Below are positions 43,612-51,407 of a stretch of DNA of 64,000 nt, in pieces. The position numbers and the translations under genes are program-made. This stretch comes from Brucella haematophila (GTDB taxonomy: Bacteria; Pseudomonadota; Alphaproteobacteria; Rhizobiales; Rhizobiaceae), in NCBI RefSeq assembly GCF_005938105.1, contig NZ_VCPE01000004.1:1-64000 (forward strand). The letters run 5' to 3'. The notes below the pieces were generated by a model that saw nothing but the letters and a program-made list of their open reading frames with translations, did not search any database and was not told where the DNA came from. Each line of letters starts with the position of its first letter. The stretch's first letter is position 1.

Positions 43612-44673
43612 ATGGCTCAGCAAGATAACGATGCCAATGGTGGCCCACGCTTCATCAGTGCCCATGAAGTGGCGCAGGAGGCTGGCGTATCGAGGTCTGC
43701 CGTTTCCCGCACTTTCACGCCGGGCGCGAGCGTTTCGGCTGCAACCCGCGAGAAAGTTCTCAAAGCCGCCGAAAAACTTGGCTATCAGGTCAATGACCTG
43801 GCTCGCGGCCTTCTTGCCCATCGCAGCCGCATCGTCGGCATGATCGCCGCTGATCCCGACAGCCCCTTTCGAGCGCGCCAGATCGCAACCCTTTCCCGGC
43901 GCCTTGCTGCGCGCGGCAATGTGCCGGTGCTGATCCCCACCGGCCAGCACGGGGAAAACCTTTCTGCGGCCCACGAGGCGCTGTTGCGTTATCGGGCGGA
44001 AGCGACGGTGGTCCTGTCGGGCATGCCGTCCTCCTCCTTTGTCGAGCTGGCACAACGTAACGGCCAGCCGCTCATTCTCGTCGGCAGAACAGAGGCCGGA
44101 GCAGACCACGTCCACGCCAATAACAAGCTTGCGGCGGAAACCGCCGTCGATGTTTTCGCGGCGCGCGGCTTCAAAAAACTCGGCCTGATCACATCCAATG
44201 TCGGCAGCTACAGCCTCGTGGAACGCGAGCAGGCCTTTGTGGCAAAGGCAAACAGTCTCGGTCTGCCGGTAGTCATCCAGCGTGGTGAACTGACCGATTA
44301 TGACAGCGGGTTCGCCGCCGGTTCCTTGCTGCTTGGCGACAAGGACCGTGTCGAAGCCGTGTTGTGTGTCAATGATCTGATGGCGTTTGGCCTGATGGAC
44401 TGCGCGCGCGATGTCTACAATCTCAGCATTCCCGATGATCTTTCGATCATCGGCTTCGACAATGTGGCCGAGGCGCGCTGGGGTGCGTATCGGCTGACGA
44501 CATTCGACCAGAATGCGGAACGCCTGTCGGCGGAGATTGTTCGTCTGCTCGATGAACGGGAAAATGCACCCAACGAGCCGCCACAGACGGTTGTGCTGGA
44601 TATGCCGCTCATTTTGCGCAGCAGTGTGCGGCCACTGAAGACAGACAATGCCAAGGGTGCAAAGGGTGCCTGA
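43612..44673 (+). CDS. LacI-family transcriptional regulator
   Basis: A 353-aa regulator. The N-terminal HTH is SAHEVAQEAGVSRSAVSRTF with the hinge helix ATREKVLKAAEKLGYQVNDLARGL; the rest is a periplasmic-binding-protein-like sensor domain (VGMIAADPDSPFRARQI, ILVGRTEAGADHVHANN, VLCVNDLMAFGLMDCAR, SIIGFDNVAEARWGAY). Being the fifth gene of the importer operon, it probably controls it in response to the imported ligand or a derivative. It is followed by the 2H phosphoesterase gene. Confidence 0.9.
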   Translation: MAQQDNDANGGPRFISAHEVAQEAGVSRSAVSRTFTPGASVSAATREKVLKAAEKLGYQVNDLARGLLAHRSRIVGMIAADPDSPFRARQIATLSRRLAARGNVPVLIPTGQHGENLSAAHEALLRYRAEATVVLSGMPSSSFVELAQRNGQPLILVGRTEAGADHVHANNKLAAETAVDVFAARGFKKLGLITSNVGSYSLVEREQAFVAKANSLGLPVVIQRGELTDYDSGFAAGSLLLGDKDRVEAVLCVNDLMAFGLMDCARDVYNLSIPDDLSIIGFDNVAEARWGAYRLTTFDQNAERLSAEIVRLLDERENAPNEPPQTVVLDMPLILRSSVRPLKTDNAKGAKGA

Positions 44674-44677
44674 CCAC

Positions 44678-45196
44678 ATGACATTTCATTCCGTCTGGCT
44701 GCGCCCGGCGCGGGGCGACCTGCAGTTCCTCGAAACGATAGTTCGCGATCTGGCACTTCGTTTCAACACCCCGGTTTTCGAACCGCATGCAACATTGATC
44801 CCCGATATGCAGCGTTCGGCTGAAGAGTTGCAGCCCTTGATCCTCAGCCTTGCAATGGGGCGCAAGCCGCTGGATGTCAGGATCGAAGGCATAGCGGCAA
44901 CGGAATCCTATTTTCGTTCGTTCTACGCGGCGCTGGAGAAAACATCACCGCTGATGGATTTGAAGCGGGACACTATCGGCATTTCGGGCATGGACGACCT
45001 GGCGAGTTTCGTCCCACATGTGTCTCTCGCCTATGGTGTTCCGGATACGCCCGAAAAGCACGACGAGATGAAACGGCTTTCAGAGGCACTTTCCGGTCGC
45101 AGCCTGCGTTTCGACCGTATGGTGATCGTCAGCTCTTCCAGCATGACCCCGATCGACCAGTGGATCGTCAAGAACGAGATTTATCTGGCTGGTTGA
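44678..45196 (+). CDS. 2H phosphoesterase (cyclic phosphodiesterase-like)
   Basis: A 172-aa protein with the two H-x-T/S-x catalytic motifs of the 2H superfamily: PHATL (in FEPHATLIPD) near residue 35 and PHVSL (FVPHVSLAYG) near residue 115. Relatives open 2',3'- or 1'',2''-cyclic phosphates. The start is ATG 44678, five bases after the LacI stop; an overlapping start at 44648 is less likely. Its place at the end of the importer operon suggests that it acts on the imported compound, possibly a cyclic or diester phosphate, but this is inferred. A strong terminator follows. Confidence 0.8.
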   Translation: MTFHSVWLRPARGDLQFLETIVRDLALRFNTPVFEPHATLIPDMQRSAEELQPLILSLAMGRKPLDVRIEGIAATESYFRSFYAALEKTSPLMDLKRDTIGISGMDDLASFVPHVSLAYGVPDTPEKHDEMKRLSEALSGRSLRFDRMVIVSSSSMTPIDQWIVKNEIYLAG

Positions 45197-45204
45197 ACTC
45201 ATGG

Positions 45205-45233
45205 AAAAGCCCGCCATTGAATGGCGGGCTTTT
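45205..45233. terminator. Strong terminator of the importer operon
   Basis: AAAAGCCCGCCAT-TGA-ATGGCGGGCTTTT, a perfect 13-bp stem with T-run, between the 2H gene (plus) and the aldo/keto reductase (minus); it functions in either direction. Confidence 0.92.
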
Positions 45234-45257
45234 CACATTCAGCAGTATTGAATGCGA

Positions 45258-46319
45258 TCAGAGCGGGCGCGGATTGTTGCGATAAACATCCGCAATATCA
45301 GCCAGCACCTCGTCCGACAGTTTCAGCTCATGGGCGGCAATATCCGTCTTCAGCTGGTCGACAGTCGTGGCCCCGATAATTACCGAGGTCATGAACGGAC
45401 GGGTCAGCGAGAAGGCAATGCCCATCTGCGCAATATCGAGGCCGTGTTTCTTCGCAACGTCGATATAGGCGCGAACGACCGGTTCCGAATGGGAATTGTC
45501 GCGCCACAGGCCACCGTCAGTCACTGCTGCGCGCGAACCAGCCGGAACAGTGCCACCGAGATATTTACCGGTCAGCACGCCTGCGGCCAGCGTCGAATAG
45601 GCGAGCAGGCCGACATCTTCCGCGAGCGACACTTCAGCCATGTCGAAATCGAACTGGCGCTGTAAAAGCCCATATTCGTTCTGGATCGACGCCATACGCG
45701 GCAGGCCTTCTTCTTCGGCCATACGCAGCCAGCGCATCGTTCCCCAGGCGGTTTCGTTGGAAAGACCGACATGCCGGATCTTGCCTTCGCGAACCATATC
45801 GTCGAGGCCGAGCAAAGTGTCGTGCATGTGCTGCAATTCCGACTTCGCATCGTTTTTGCTGAAATCGAAATTCCAGCCCTGTCCAAAATGGTAATGCGAA
45901 CGCATCGGCCAATGAATCTGGTAAAGATCGATATGATCGGTCTGGAGGCGTTTCAGGCTGTTCTCAACCGCTTCGCGCACGCTGGCGCGGCTTGGGCGGG
46001 CACCACCGCGAATCCACTCCTGACGACCGCCGCCTGCAATCTTGCTGGCGAGAATGACCTTGTCACGCTTGCCTGAAGCCTTGAACCAGTTCCCGATATA
46101 GGTCTCGGTCTTGCCGTAACTTTCGGCGCTCATCGGAATGGCATAGCCTTCCGCGGTGTCGATGAAGTTGATGCCAGCATCGACAGCAATATCCAGCTGC
46201 TCATGGGCATCAGCTTCGGTGTTCTGCACACCCCAGGTCATGGTTCCGAGGCAAATTTCGGTGACAGAGAGGCCTGTACGGCCCAAGGACTTCTTTTTCA
46301 CGAGGATTTTCCGGATCAA
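45258..46319 (-). CDS. Aldo/keto reductase (Tas-like)
   Basis: A 353-aa NADP(H)-dependent oxidoreductase of the AKR superfamily. It has the catalytic tetrad region NFIDTAEGYAIPMSAE (Asp, Tyr), KVILASKIAGGG (Lys), DLYQIHWPMRSHYHFGQ (His), and HVGLSNETAWGTMRW. The long insert around MRSHYHFGQGWNF is typical of the Tas group. Substrate unknown. The start may be ATG 46319 or GTG 46298. It follows the DadA-like gene on the minus strand with a 90-bp gap. Confidence 0.9.
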   Translation of the reverse strand: MIRKILVKKKSLGRTGLSVTEICLGTMTWGVQNTEADAHEQLDIAVDAGINFIDTAEGYAIPMSAESYGKTETYIGNWFKASGKRDKVILASKIAGGGRQEWIRGGARPSRASVREAVENSLKRLQTDHIDLYQIHWPMRSHYHFGQGWNFDFSKNDAKSELQHMHDTLLGLDDMVREGKIRHVGLSNETAWGTMRWLRMAEEEGLPRMASIQNEYGLLQRQFDFDMAEVSLAEDVGLLAYSTLAAGVLTGKYLGGTVPAGSRAAVTDGGLWRDNSHSEPVVRAYIDVAKKHGLDIAQMGIAFSLTRPFMTSVIIGATTVDQLKTDIAAHELKLSDEVLADIADVYRNNPRPL

Positions 46320-46409
46320 TTGGTCCGCAGAAATGCGGAATAATGTGAGGGGTGAAGTGATAGCCCCGCTTCACCACTCCTGACAACCCTGTCACAAAAT
46401 ATTCAACGA

Positions 46410-47669
46410 TTACAGGAAACGCTCCGCCGAATATGGCGTCGGATCGATATAGGTTTGTTCTCCTGTCATCATTTCCGCAATGAGGCGTCCGCTTGCTGGC
46501 CCCAGCGTCAAACCGTGATGGGCGTGACCGAAATCGAACCAGAGCCCCTTGTGGCGTGGTGCCGGGCCGATCACCGGTCGCATGTCCGGCAGGCATGGGC
46601 GTAGACCGAGCCACGGCGCGCTATCCACCGGCTCACCGAGCTGCGGCACCAGACGCCGCGCGATCTTCTCCGTTTTTCCAAGCTGGATGCGATTGGCCGC
46701 AGCCAAAGGTGATGCGAATTCGATCCCGGTGGTCAGCCGCACGCCTTGCACCATCGGCGCCAATACGTAACCCGCTTCCTCGTCCACCACCGTATGGCCC
46801 AGCCGCGTGTTGTTGCGCATTGCGAAATGCAGGTGATGGCCGCGTTTAATGCCAAGGGGTATAGGATAACCAAATCGCCGGAAAATGAGTGCCGACTGCG
46901 GTCCAAGCGCTACAACAACTTCACGCGCGCTGACCGGCCCTTCCTGCGTCGTGACCTGCCAGCTATCGCCGTTCTGGGTCAGCGTTGCGGCGTCGCCATG
47001 CGCAAATCTGCCACCGCGCTGAAGGAACAGATCGGCATAAGCCTGCACAAGCCCAGCCGGATTGACGACGGATTTCGGGTCGAGCCAATGAATACCGCCG
47101 GCCACTTCGCCCAATGCAGTTTCACGCGTGCGCAAGGCGCCGGCATCCAGAATGTCATAGGCAAGATTGAAGCGCTGCAAATTGGGCAGACGACGCACCG
47201 CGGCATCAAAAGCGGACTGGTTGCGATAAACCTGCATCCAGCCCTGTTTGCGAATGAGCTTTTCGCATCCCGCTTCGGCCACCAGTGCATCATGCTCATT
47301 CACGCTCGCTTCGACGAGCGGCAACATGGCCCGCGTGGCAATTTCCAGACGTTCAGGCGATGATTCCCGCCAATAGCGGAAAAGCCAGCGCGCTATACGC
47401 GGAACATAAAGCGGAGAATAGCGAACATCTGTGCGAAGGTTTGTGGCGTAACGCAGAAGCTTCACAAATCCCTGCGGGAAGGAATAGGGAATAACGCTGG
47501 AGCGTTCGATCAGGCCCGCATTGCCGAAACTCGTTCCCTGCCCTGGCTCTGCCTTGTCGACCAGACAGACGGAACGCCCGCGCGCCTGCAAATGAAGAGC
47601 TGCGGACACGCCGACAACGCCAGCGCCTAGAACGATAACATCCTGATTTTGCATCGGTATTTCCGGCAT
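46410..47669 (-). CDS. FAD-dependent D-amino acid dehydrogenase-like oxidoreductase
   Basis: A 419-aa flavoprotein of the DadA/DAO group. The dinucleotide-binding start is DVIVLGAGVVGVSAALHLQARGRSV, followed by GTSFGNAGLIERSSVIPYSF, GGIHWLDPKSVVNPAGLVQAYADL, LGIKRGHHLHFAM, the WLGLRPCLPDMRPVIGPAPRHKG segment and GHAHHGLTLGPASG near the C-terminus. It should oxidise a D-amino acid or secondary amine. Start 47669 or the internal ATG 47654. Neighbouring amino-acid binding-protein genes suggest a role in amino-acid catabolism. Confidence 0.88.
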   Translation of the reverse strand: MPEIPMQNQDVIVLGAGVVGVSAALHLQARGRSVCLVDKAEPGQGTSFGNAGLIERSSVIPYSFPQGFVKLLRYATNLRTDVRYSPLYVPRIARWLFRYWRESSPERLEIATRAMLPLVEASVNEHDALVAEAGCEKLIRKQGWMQVYRNQSAFDAAVRRLPNLQRFNLAYDILDAGALRTRETALGEVAGGIHWLDPKSVVNPAGLVQAYADLFLQRGGRFAHGDAATLTQNGDSWQVTTQEGPVSAREVVVALGPQSALIFRRFGYPIPLGIKRGHHLHFAMRNNTRLGHTVVDEEAGYVLAPMVQGVRLTTGIEFASPLAAANRIQLGKTEKIARRLVPQLGEPVDSAPWLGLRPCLPDMRPVIGPAPRHKGLWFDFGHAHHGLTLGPASGRLIAEMMTGEQTYIDPTPYSAERFL

Positions 47670-47728
47670 TCAAATTGCAATACGCGCCGACCCTGGGCCG
47701 GCGCGTTTCTGCTTGTAGCAACACTTAA

Positions 47729-47828
47729 GCATTTCCAGCAAAAGTGCGAAGCGGTTTTGCGTAGGATAATGCGTGAATACTAATGATAGAGCGGTTCCGA
47801 CGATTCCGTTACAATAGAAACCGCTCTA
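47729..47828. repeat. Dispersed intergenic repeat with terminal stem
   Basis: GCATTTCCAGCAAAAGTGCG, then AAGCGGTTTTGCG, followed by an inverted pair TAGAGCGGTT (47787-47796) / AACCGCTCTA (47819-47828). The first half matches from memory a repeat common in Brucella and rhizobial intergenic regions. It lies just after the stop of the minus-strand binding-protein gene and may act as its terminator. Confidence 0.55.
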
Positions 47829-47842
47829 GCGGCGTTTAGGGA

Positions 47843-48616
47843 TCAATAGATATCGAAGTCGAAATACTTCTTCACGATGGTGGCATAAGTGCCGTCATCG
47901 CGGATTTTCTTGATCGCTGCATTGAGCTGTTCACGCAGATCGTTGTCTTCCTGACGGACAGCAATGCCTGCTGCGGTTTCCGTTCCCGGAATATCGCCGA
48001 GCAGCTTGCAGCAATCGGCACCATCGGCCTTCAGCCAATCAACGAGCGGGAACTTGTCCGACACAACCGCATCCAGACGACCGCTCTTGAGGTCGGCATT
48101 GGCTTCGTCGGCTGTCGGGTAAAGCTTGGCTTCGGCACCGCCCTTGGCATAAACGTCTTCGGCATAGGTCGCCTGCGTCGTGGAGCCCTGCGCGCCAAGC
48201 GTTTTGCCCTTCATGGCTTCAACGTCGACGGACTTGATCGGGCTATCCTTCGGAACGGCGACTGCGAGCGGCGTCGAATAATATTTGTCCGTAAACGCAA
48301 CCTGCTTCTTGCGCTCTTCGGTGATGCTCATGGAAGCGAGAACCGCGTCGAACTTGTTCGCCTTCAGGCCGGGGATCATGCCGTCCCAGTCATTGGCAAC
48401 GATTGTGCACTTGGCTTGCATGGCGGCGCAGAGCGCGTTTCCAATCTCAACATCCAGCCCCTGAAGAGAGCCGTCAGCGGCGACGAAGTTGAAGGGCGGA
48501 TATGCGCCTTCCGTGGCGATGCGGATTTCCTTCCATTCCTTCGCCTGCGCTGGCAGAACAGCGACGACAGTGGAAAGACCGGCAAAAAGGCCAGCGGCAA
48601 GGATCGATTTCAGCAT
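47843..48616 (-). CDS. Amino-acid ABC transporter binding protein, copy 1
   Basis: A 257-aa periplasmic binding protein of the lysine/arginine/ornithine (HisJ/ArgT) family: signal peptide to ~residue 25 (ending PAQA), EIRIATEGAYPPFNFVAADG, GLDVEIGNALCAAMQAKCTIV, AFTDKYYSTPLAVAVPKDS, LGAQGSTTQATYAEDVYAKGG, DADAVVSDKFPLVDWLKADGADCCKLLGDIP-like. It should bind a basic amino acid. It is about 70% identical by eye to the next gene upstream. No permease or ATPase gene lies beside it here. A 166-bp spacer with a hairpin separates the two copies. Confidence 0.9.
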   Translation of the reverse strand: MLKSILAAGLFAGLSTVVAVLPAQAKEWKEIRIATEGAYPPFNFVAADGSLQGLDVEIGNALCAAMQAKCTIVANDWDGMIPGLKANKFDAVLASMSITEERKKQVAFTDKYYSTPLAVAVPKDSPIKSVDVEAMKGKTLGAQGSTTQATYAEDVYAKGGAEAKLYPTADEANADLKSGRLDAVVSDKFPLVDWLKADGADCCKLLGDIPGTETAAGIAVRQEDNDLREQLNAAIKKIRDDGTYATIVKKYFDFDIY

Positions 48617-48728
48617 GGTGGTTTCCCCTTAAATGCTTATTTTTGTTGACTGCTTTAATTAGCCCCGGCGGGAATCCGCAATTTAGTGCAGCGCACGAAC
48701 CCCATCCGCTTCAGTTTGACTGAAGCAC

Positions 48729-48768
48729 CGGACGCCGCCAACATCAAGTGGCGTTTTGACGGCGTCCG
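48729..48768 (-). terminator. Hairpin after binding-protein copy 2
   Basis: CGGACGCCG (48729-48737) pairs with CGGCGTCCG (48760-48768), with an inner GCCA/TGGC. It lies 14 bases after the stop of the 48783-49544 gene on the minus strand. No clear U-run. Confidence 0.55.
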
Positions 48769-48782
48769 ATGATATTTTGCGA

Positions 48783-49544
48783 TCAATAGATGTCGAAATC
48801 GAAATACTTCTGACGGATCGTATCGTAGGTGCCGTTTTCGCGAATCTTCTTGATCGCGGCATTGAACTGCTCACGCAGATCGTCATCGCCCTTGCGCAGC
48901 GCCACGGCGATTTTCGTTTCAGAACCCGGAATATCGCCGAGGAACTTGCAGCAATCGGCACCCTGCTTCTTCAGCCAGTCAGCGGCGAGAAACTTGTCCG
49001 CTGCAATCGCATCCACGCGACCGCTTTCAAGATCGGCATTGGCTTCGTCGGCTGTCGGGTAGAGCTTCACGTCAGCGCCAGCCTTGCCATAAACGTCATC
49101 GGCATAATTGCCCTGCGTGGTGCCAGCCTGCGCACCAACGGTCTTGCCATCAAATGCCGACGGTTCCAGCGAGGTGAGATCCGAATCCTTCGGCACGACG
49201 ACTGCAAGCGGGGTCGTGTAATAGCGCTCGGTGAAGGCAACCTGCTGTTCGCGTTCCGGTGTGATGGCCATGGACGCGATCACGGCGTCGAACTTGTTGG
49301 CCTGCAAACCGGGGATCATACCATCCCAATCATTGGCGACGACCGTGCACTTGGCTTCCATGGCTTCGCACAGAGCATTGGCGATATCGAGATCGAAGCC
49401 GACGAGCTTGCCTTCAGGCGACATGTAATTGAATGGAGGATAGGCGCCCTCACTGGCGATGCGGATTTCCTTCCATTCCTTGGCCTGAACCGGCAAGGCG
49501 ATAACGACGGTGGCCAGACCGGCCAGCAAAACTGATTTCAACAT
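48783..49544 (-). CDS. Amino-acid ABC transporter binding protein, copy 2
   Basis: A 253-aa paralogue of the 47843-48616 protein: signal peptide MLKSVLLAGLATVVIALPVQA, then KEWKEIRIASEGAYPPFNYM, GFDLDIANALCEAMEAKCTVV, AFTERYYTTPLAVVVPKDS, GAQAGTTQGNYADDVYGKAG, KFLAADWLKKQGADCCKFLGDIPG and an ending NGTYDTIRQKYFDFDIY identical in its last residues to copy 1. Same family, same predicted location, probably basic amino acids. The two genes are a tandem duplication, with slightly different ligand-contact loops. Located downstream of the saccharopine dehydrogenase-like gene. Confidence 0.9.
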   Translation of the reverse strand: MLKSVLLAGLATVVIALPVQAKEWKEIRIASEGAYPPFNYMSPEGKLVGFDLDIANALCEAMEAKCTVVANDWDGMIPGLQANKFDAVIASMAITPEREQQVAFTERYYTTPLAVVVPKDSDLTSLEPSAFDGKTVGAQAGTTQGNYADDVYGKAGADVKLYPTADEANADLESGRVDAIAADKFLAADWLKKQGADCCKFLGDIPGSETKIAVALRKGDDDLREQFNAAIKKIRENGTYDTIRQKYFDFDIY

Positions 49545-49666
49545 GATTTCCCTGTTTCATAGTCCTGTGCAATTCCGGCTGTTGACCGGAGTGCCGTTGC
49601 ATGAGGCGAGTTCTCGCCCGTTTCTCAAAGCCCTGGTGGCAAGCCCCCATAGGCCAGATGCACGAA

Positions 49667-49698
49667 AGGGCCCGTCACGCCAAAACGCGACAGGCCCT
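49667..49698 (-). terminator. Terminator after the saccharopine dehydrogenase-like gene
   Basis: AGGGCC...GGCCCT hairpin with additional CGTC/GACG-like pairing, 20 bases after the stop on the minus strand and followed there by TTTCG. Confidence 0.65.
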
Positions 49699-49717
49699 AA
49701 TTTGTCAGCCTAGAAGA

Positions 49718-50821
49718 TCAGGCAACCAGACGCGTGGAATGGTCGTCCTGCGCATAGGCCTTGCCGAAGCGGTTCGCGAGGAATGCTTCCAGCGTGATGT
49801 CTTCCTGACGAATGAAGCCTTTCTGCGGCAGATCGCCCTTGGCCAGCATGTCGAGCACCGCGCAAATGGCCGAAGCCGTGGTGATCTGGATGCCGGAACG
49901 AACGATCTTGCCGACCTGTGCAGCATAGACCTTGTTTGCGTAGGTTTCTTGAACCAGACGGCCATTCTTGGTGCCGGAAACGGTCACGAAGATCACGACA
50001 ACGTCCTGAAGCGTGGTCGGCAGCGCGTTTTCGAAGATGTCCTTGAGAACTTCGCGGCGATGACGCAGGCCGAGATCGTTCAGAAGCGCCTTCATGAGCG
50101 CAACGTGGCCCGGATAGCGGATGGTGCGGTAGTTGAGCGTGCGCACCTTGCCTTCGAGCGTTTCGCACAGCGTGCCAAGACCGCCGGAGGTGTTGAACGC
50201 TTCATAGGTCACGCCATCGAGCGAGAATTCTTCGCGTTCTTCCAGAGCCGGAACTTCCGACAGCTCGCCATTTACGATGGCTTCGCAAGGCTCGATATAT
50301 TCATTGATGACGCCGTCGGTGCTCCAGGTCAGGTTATAGTTGAGAGCATTGGACGGATACTGCGGCAGAGCGCCAACGCGCATGCGAACGCTGTCCAGCT
50401 TGTCGAAACGCTTGGCCAGATCGTAGGCAACGATGGAGATGAAGCCCGGAGCCAGACCGCACTGCGGGATGAAAGCCGTCTTGGCACCCTCGGCCAGTTC
50501 CTTCACGCGGCGCGTGCTGGCAACGTCTTCGGTCAGGTCGAGATAATGAACGCCCGCCTTGGCAGCGGCTTCAGCAATACGGGTGGTCAAATGGAAAGGA
50601 GCGGCGCTGAGCACGGCGAACTTGCCGGTAAGGGCAGCTTCAAGCGCCTTTGCGTCTTCAATGTCGAGCGCCTGCGTCTTGACCGCAGCGCCGGATTCTA
50701 GCGCATCGAGCTGTGCCTGCGAACGATCGACAACGGTGACGTCATATTCGCCTGTGGAAGCCAGAAGATCGGCAATGGTTGCACCGATTTTACCTGCGCC
50801 GACGACAACGATCTGTTTCAT
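49718..50821 (-). CDS. Saccharopine dehydrogenase family protein
   Basis: A 367-aa NAD(P)-dependent protein of the saccharopine dehydrogenase/lysine 6-dehydrogenase group. It has the Rossmann start KQIVVVGAGKIGATIADLLAS, AAPFHLTTRIAEAAAKAGVHYLDLTED, IPQCGLAPGFISIVAYDLAKRF and the TLNYRTIRYPGHVALMKALL segment. It probably works on lysine or a lysine-derived intermediate. ATG 50821 follows AAGGGGAA; an in-frame ATG at 50851 lacks such a site. Divergent AsnC regulator and nearby basic-amino-acid binding proteins support a lysine-related role. Confidence 0.88.
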   Translation of the reverse strand: MKQIVVVGAGKIGATIADLLASTGEYDVTVVDRSQAQLDALESGAAVKTQALDIEDAKALEAALTGKFAVLSAAPFHLTTRIAEAAAKAGVHYLDLTEDVASTRRVKELAEGAKTAFIPQCGLAPGFISIVAYDLAKRFDKLDSVRMRVGALPQYPSNALNYNLTWSTDGVINEYIEPCEAIVNGELSEVPALEEREEFSLDGVTYEAFNTSGGLGTLCETLEGKVRTLNYRTIRYPGHVALMKALLNDLGLRHRREVLKDIFENALPTTLQDVVVIFVTVSGTKNGRLVQETYANKVYAAQVGKIVRSGIQITTASAICAVLDMLAKGDLPQKGFIRQEDITLEAFLANRFGKAYAQDDHSTRLVA

Positions 50822-50932
50822 ATGTTTTCCCCTTGGCCTTTCTGGTTCCACTGGAATGCAATTCGATGAACAAGAATCGCATAGTCTCGCGCAAAAAGAA
50901 GCGTATGAACCGACGATATGACGTTGTTTATT

Positions 50933-50959
50933 TGCACATTATGCCGTAATAATTATGCA
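50933..50959. promoter_or_regulatory. TGCA-AT-rich-TGCA palindromic element
   Basis: TGCACATTAT-GCCGT-AATAATTATGCA: an AT-rich imperfect palindrome with TGCA at both ends, directly before the AsnC-family gene and within the divergent promoter region. AsnC/Lrp regulators often bind such sites and autoregulate, so this is the likely operator. Confidence 0.5.
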
Positions 50960-50961
50960 CT

Positions 50962-51390
50962 ATGCCGACAAATGCAGACCTGAATCTCATCGCCCTTCTC
51001 CGTGAAAACGCCCGCGCCTCTACAGCCGAGCTTGCAAGACGCCTTGGCGTCTCGCGAACGACCGTGCAAAGCCGCATAGAAAAGCTGGAAAAGCAGGGCG
51101 TGATCGAGGGCTACACCGTTCGAATCGCACCGGAATTCGAGCGCGATCTCGTGCGTGCACATGTGCTGGTAACGGCGCTACCCAAACTCGCACCAAAGGT
51201 TGAAACTGTGTTGCGCGGCATGATGACGGTGCGGACGCTGCACTCCGTCAGCGGTCATTTCGACATGATTGTCGTGGTGGAAGCACCGTCCATTCAGGAA
51301 CTGGATGCGGTTCTCGACAGGATCGGCGCGCTGGAAGGCGTGGAACGCACCATGTCGTCCATCGTGCTTTCCACGCGTATCGACCGGTAA
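50962..51390 (+). CDS. Lrp/AsnC-family transcriptional regulator
   Basis: A 142-aa regulator. The N-terminal HTH is NADLNLIALLRENARASTAE with ELARRLGVSRTTVQSRIEKLEKQGVIEGY, followed by the RAM ligand-binding domain (VRAHVLVTALPKLAPKVETVL, LHSVSGHFDMIVVVEAPSIQELDAVLDRIG, VERTMSSIVLSTRID). It is divergent from the saccharopine dehydrogenase-like gene and likely controls it in response to an amino acid such as lysine. No ribosome-binding site precedes ATG 50962, so a leaderless mRNA is possible. Confidence 0.9.
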   Translation: MPTNADLNLIALLRENARASTAELARRLGVSRTTVQSRIEKLEKQGVIEGYTVRIAPEFERDLVRAHVLVTALPKLAPKVETVLRGMMTVRTLHSVSGHFDMIVVVEAPSIQELDAVLDRIGALEGVERTMSSIVLSTRIDR

Positions 51391-51407
51391 GCTGCCTTCG
51401 GCCTCGG

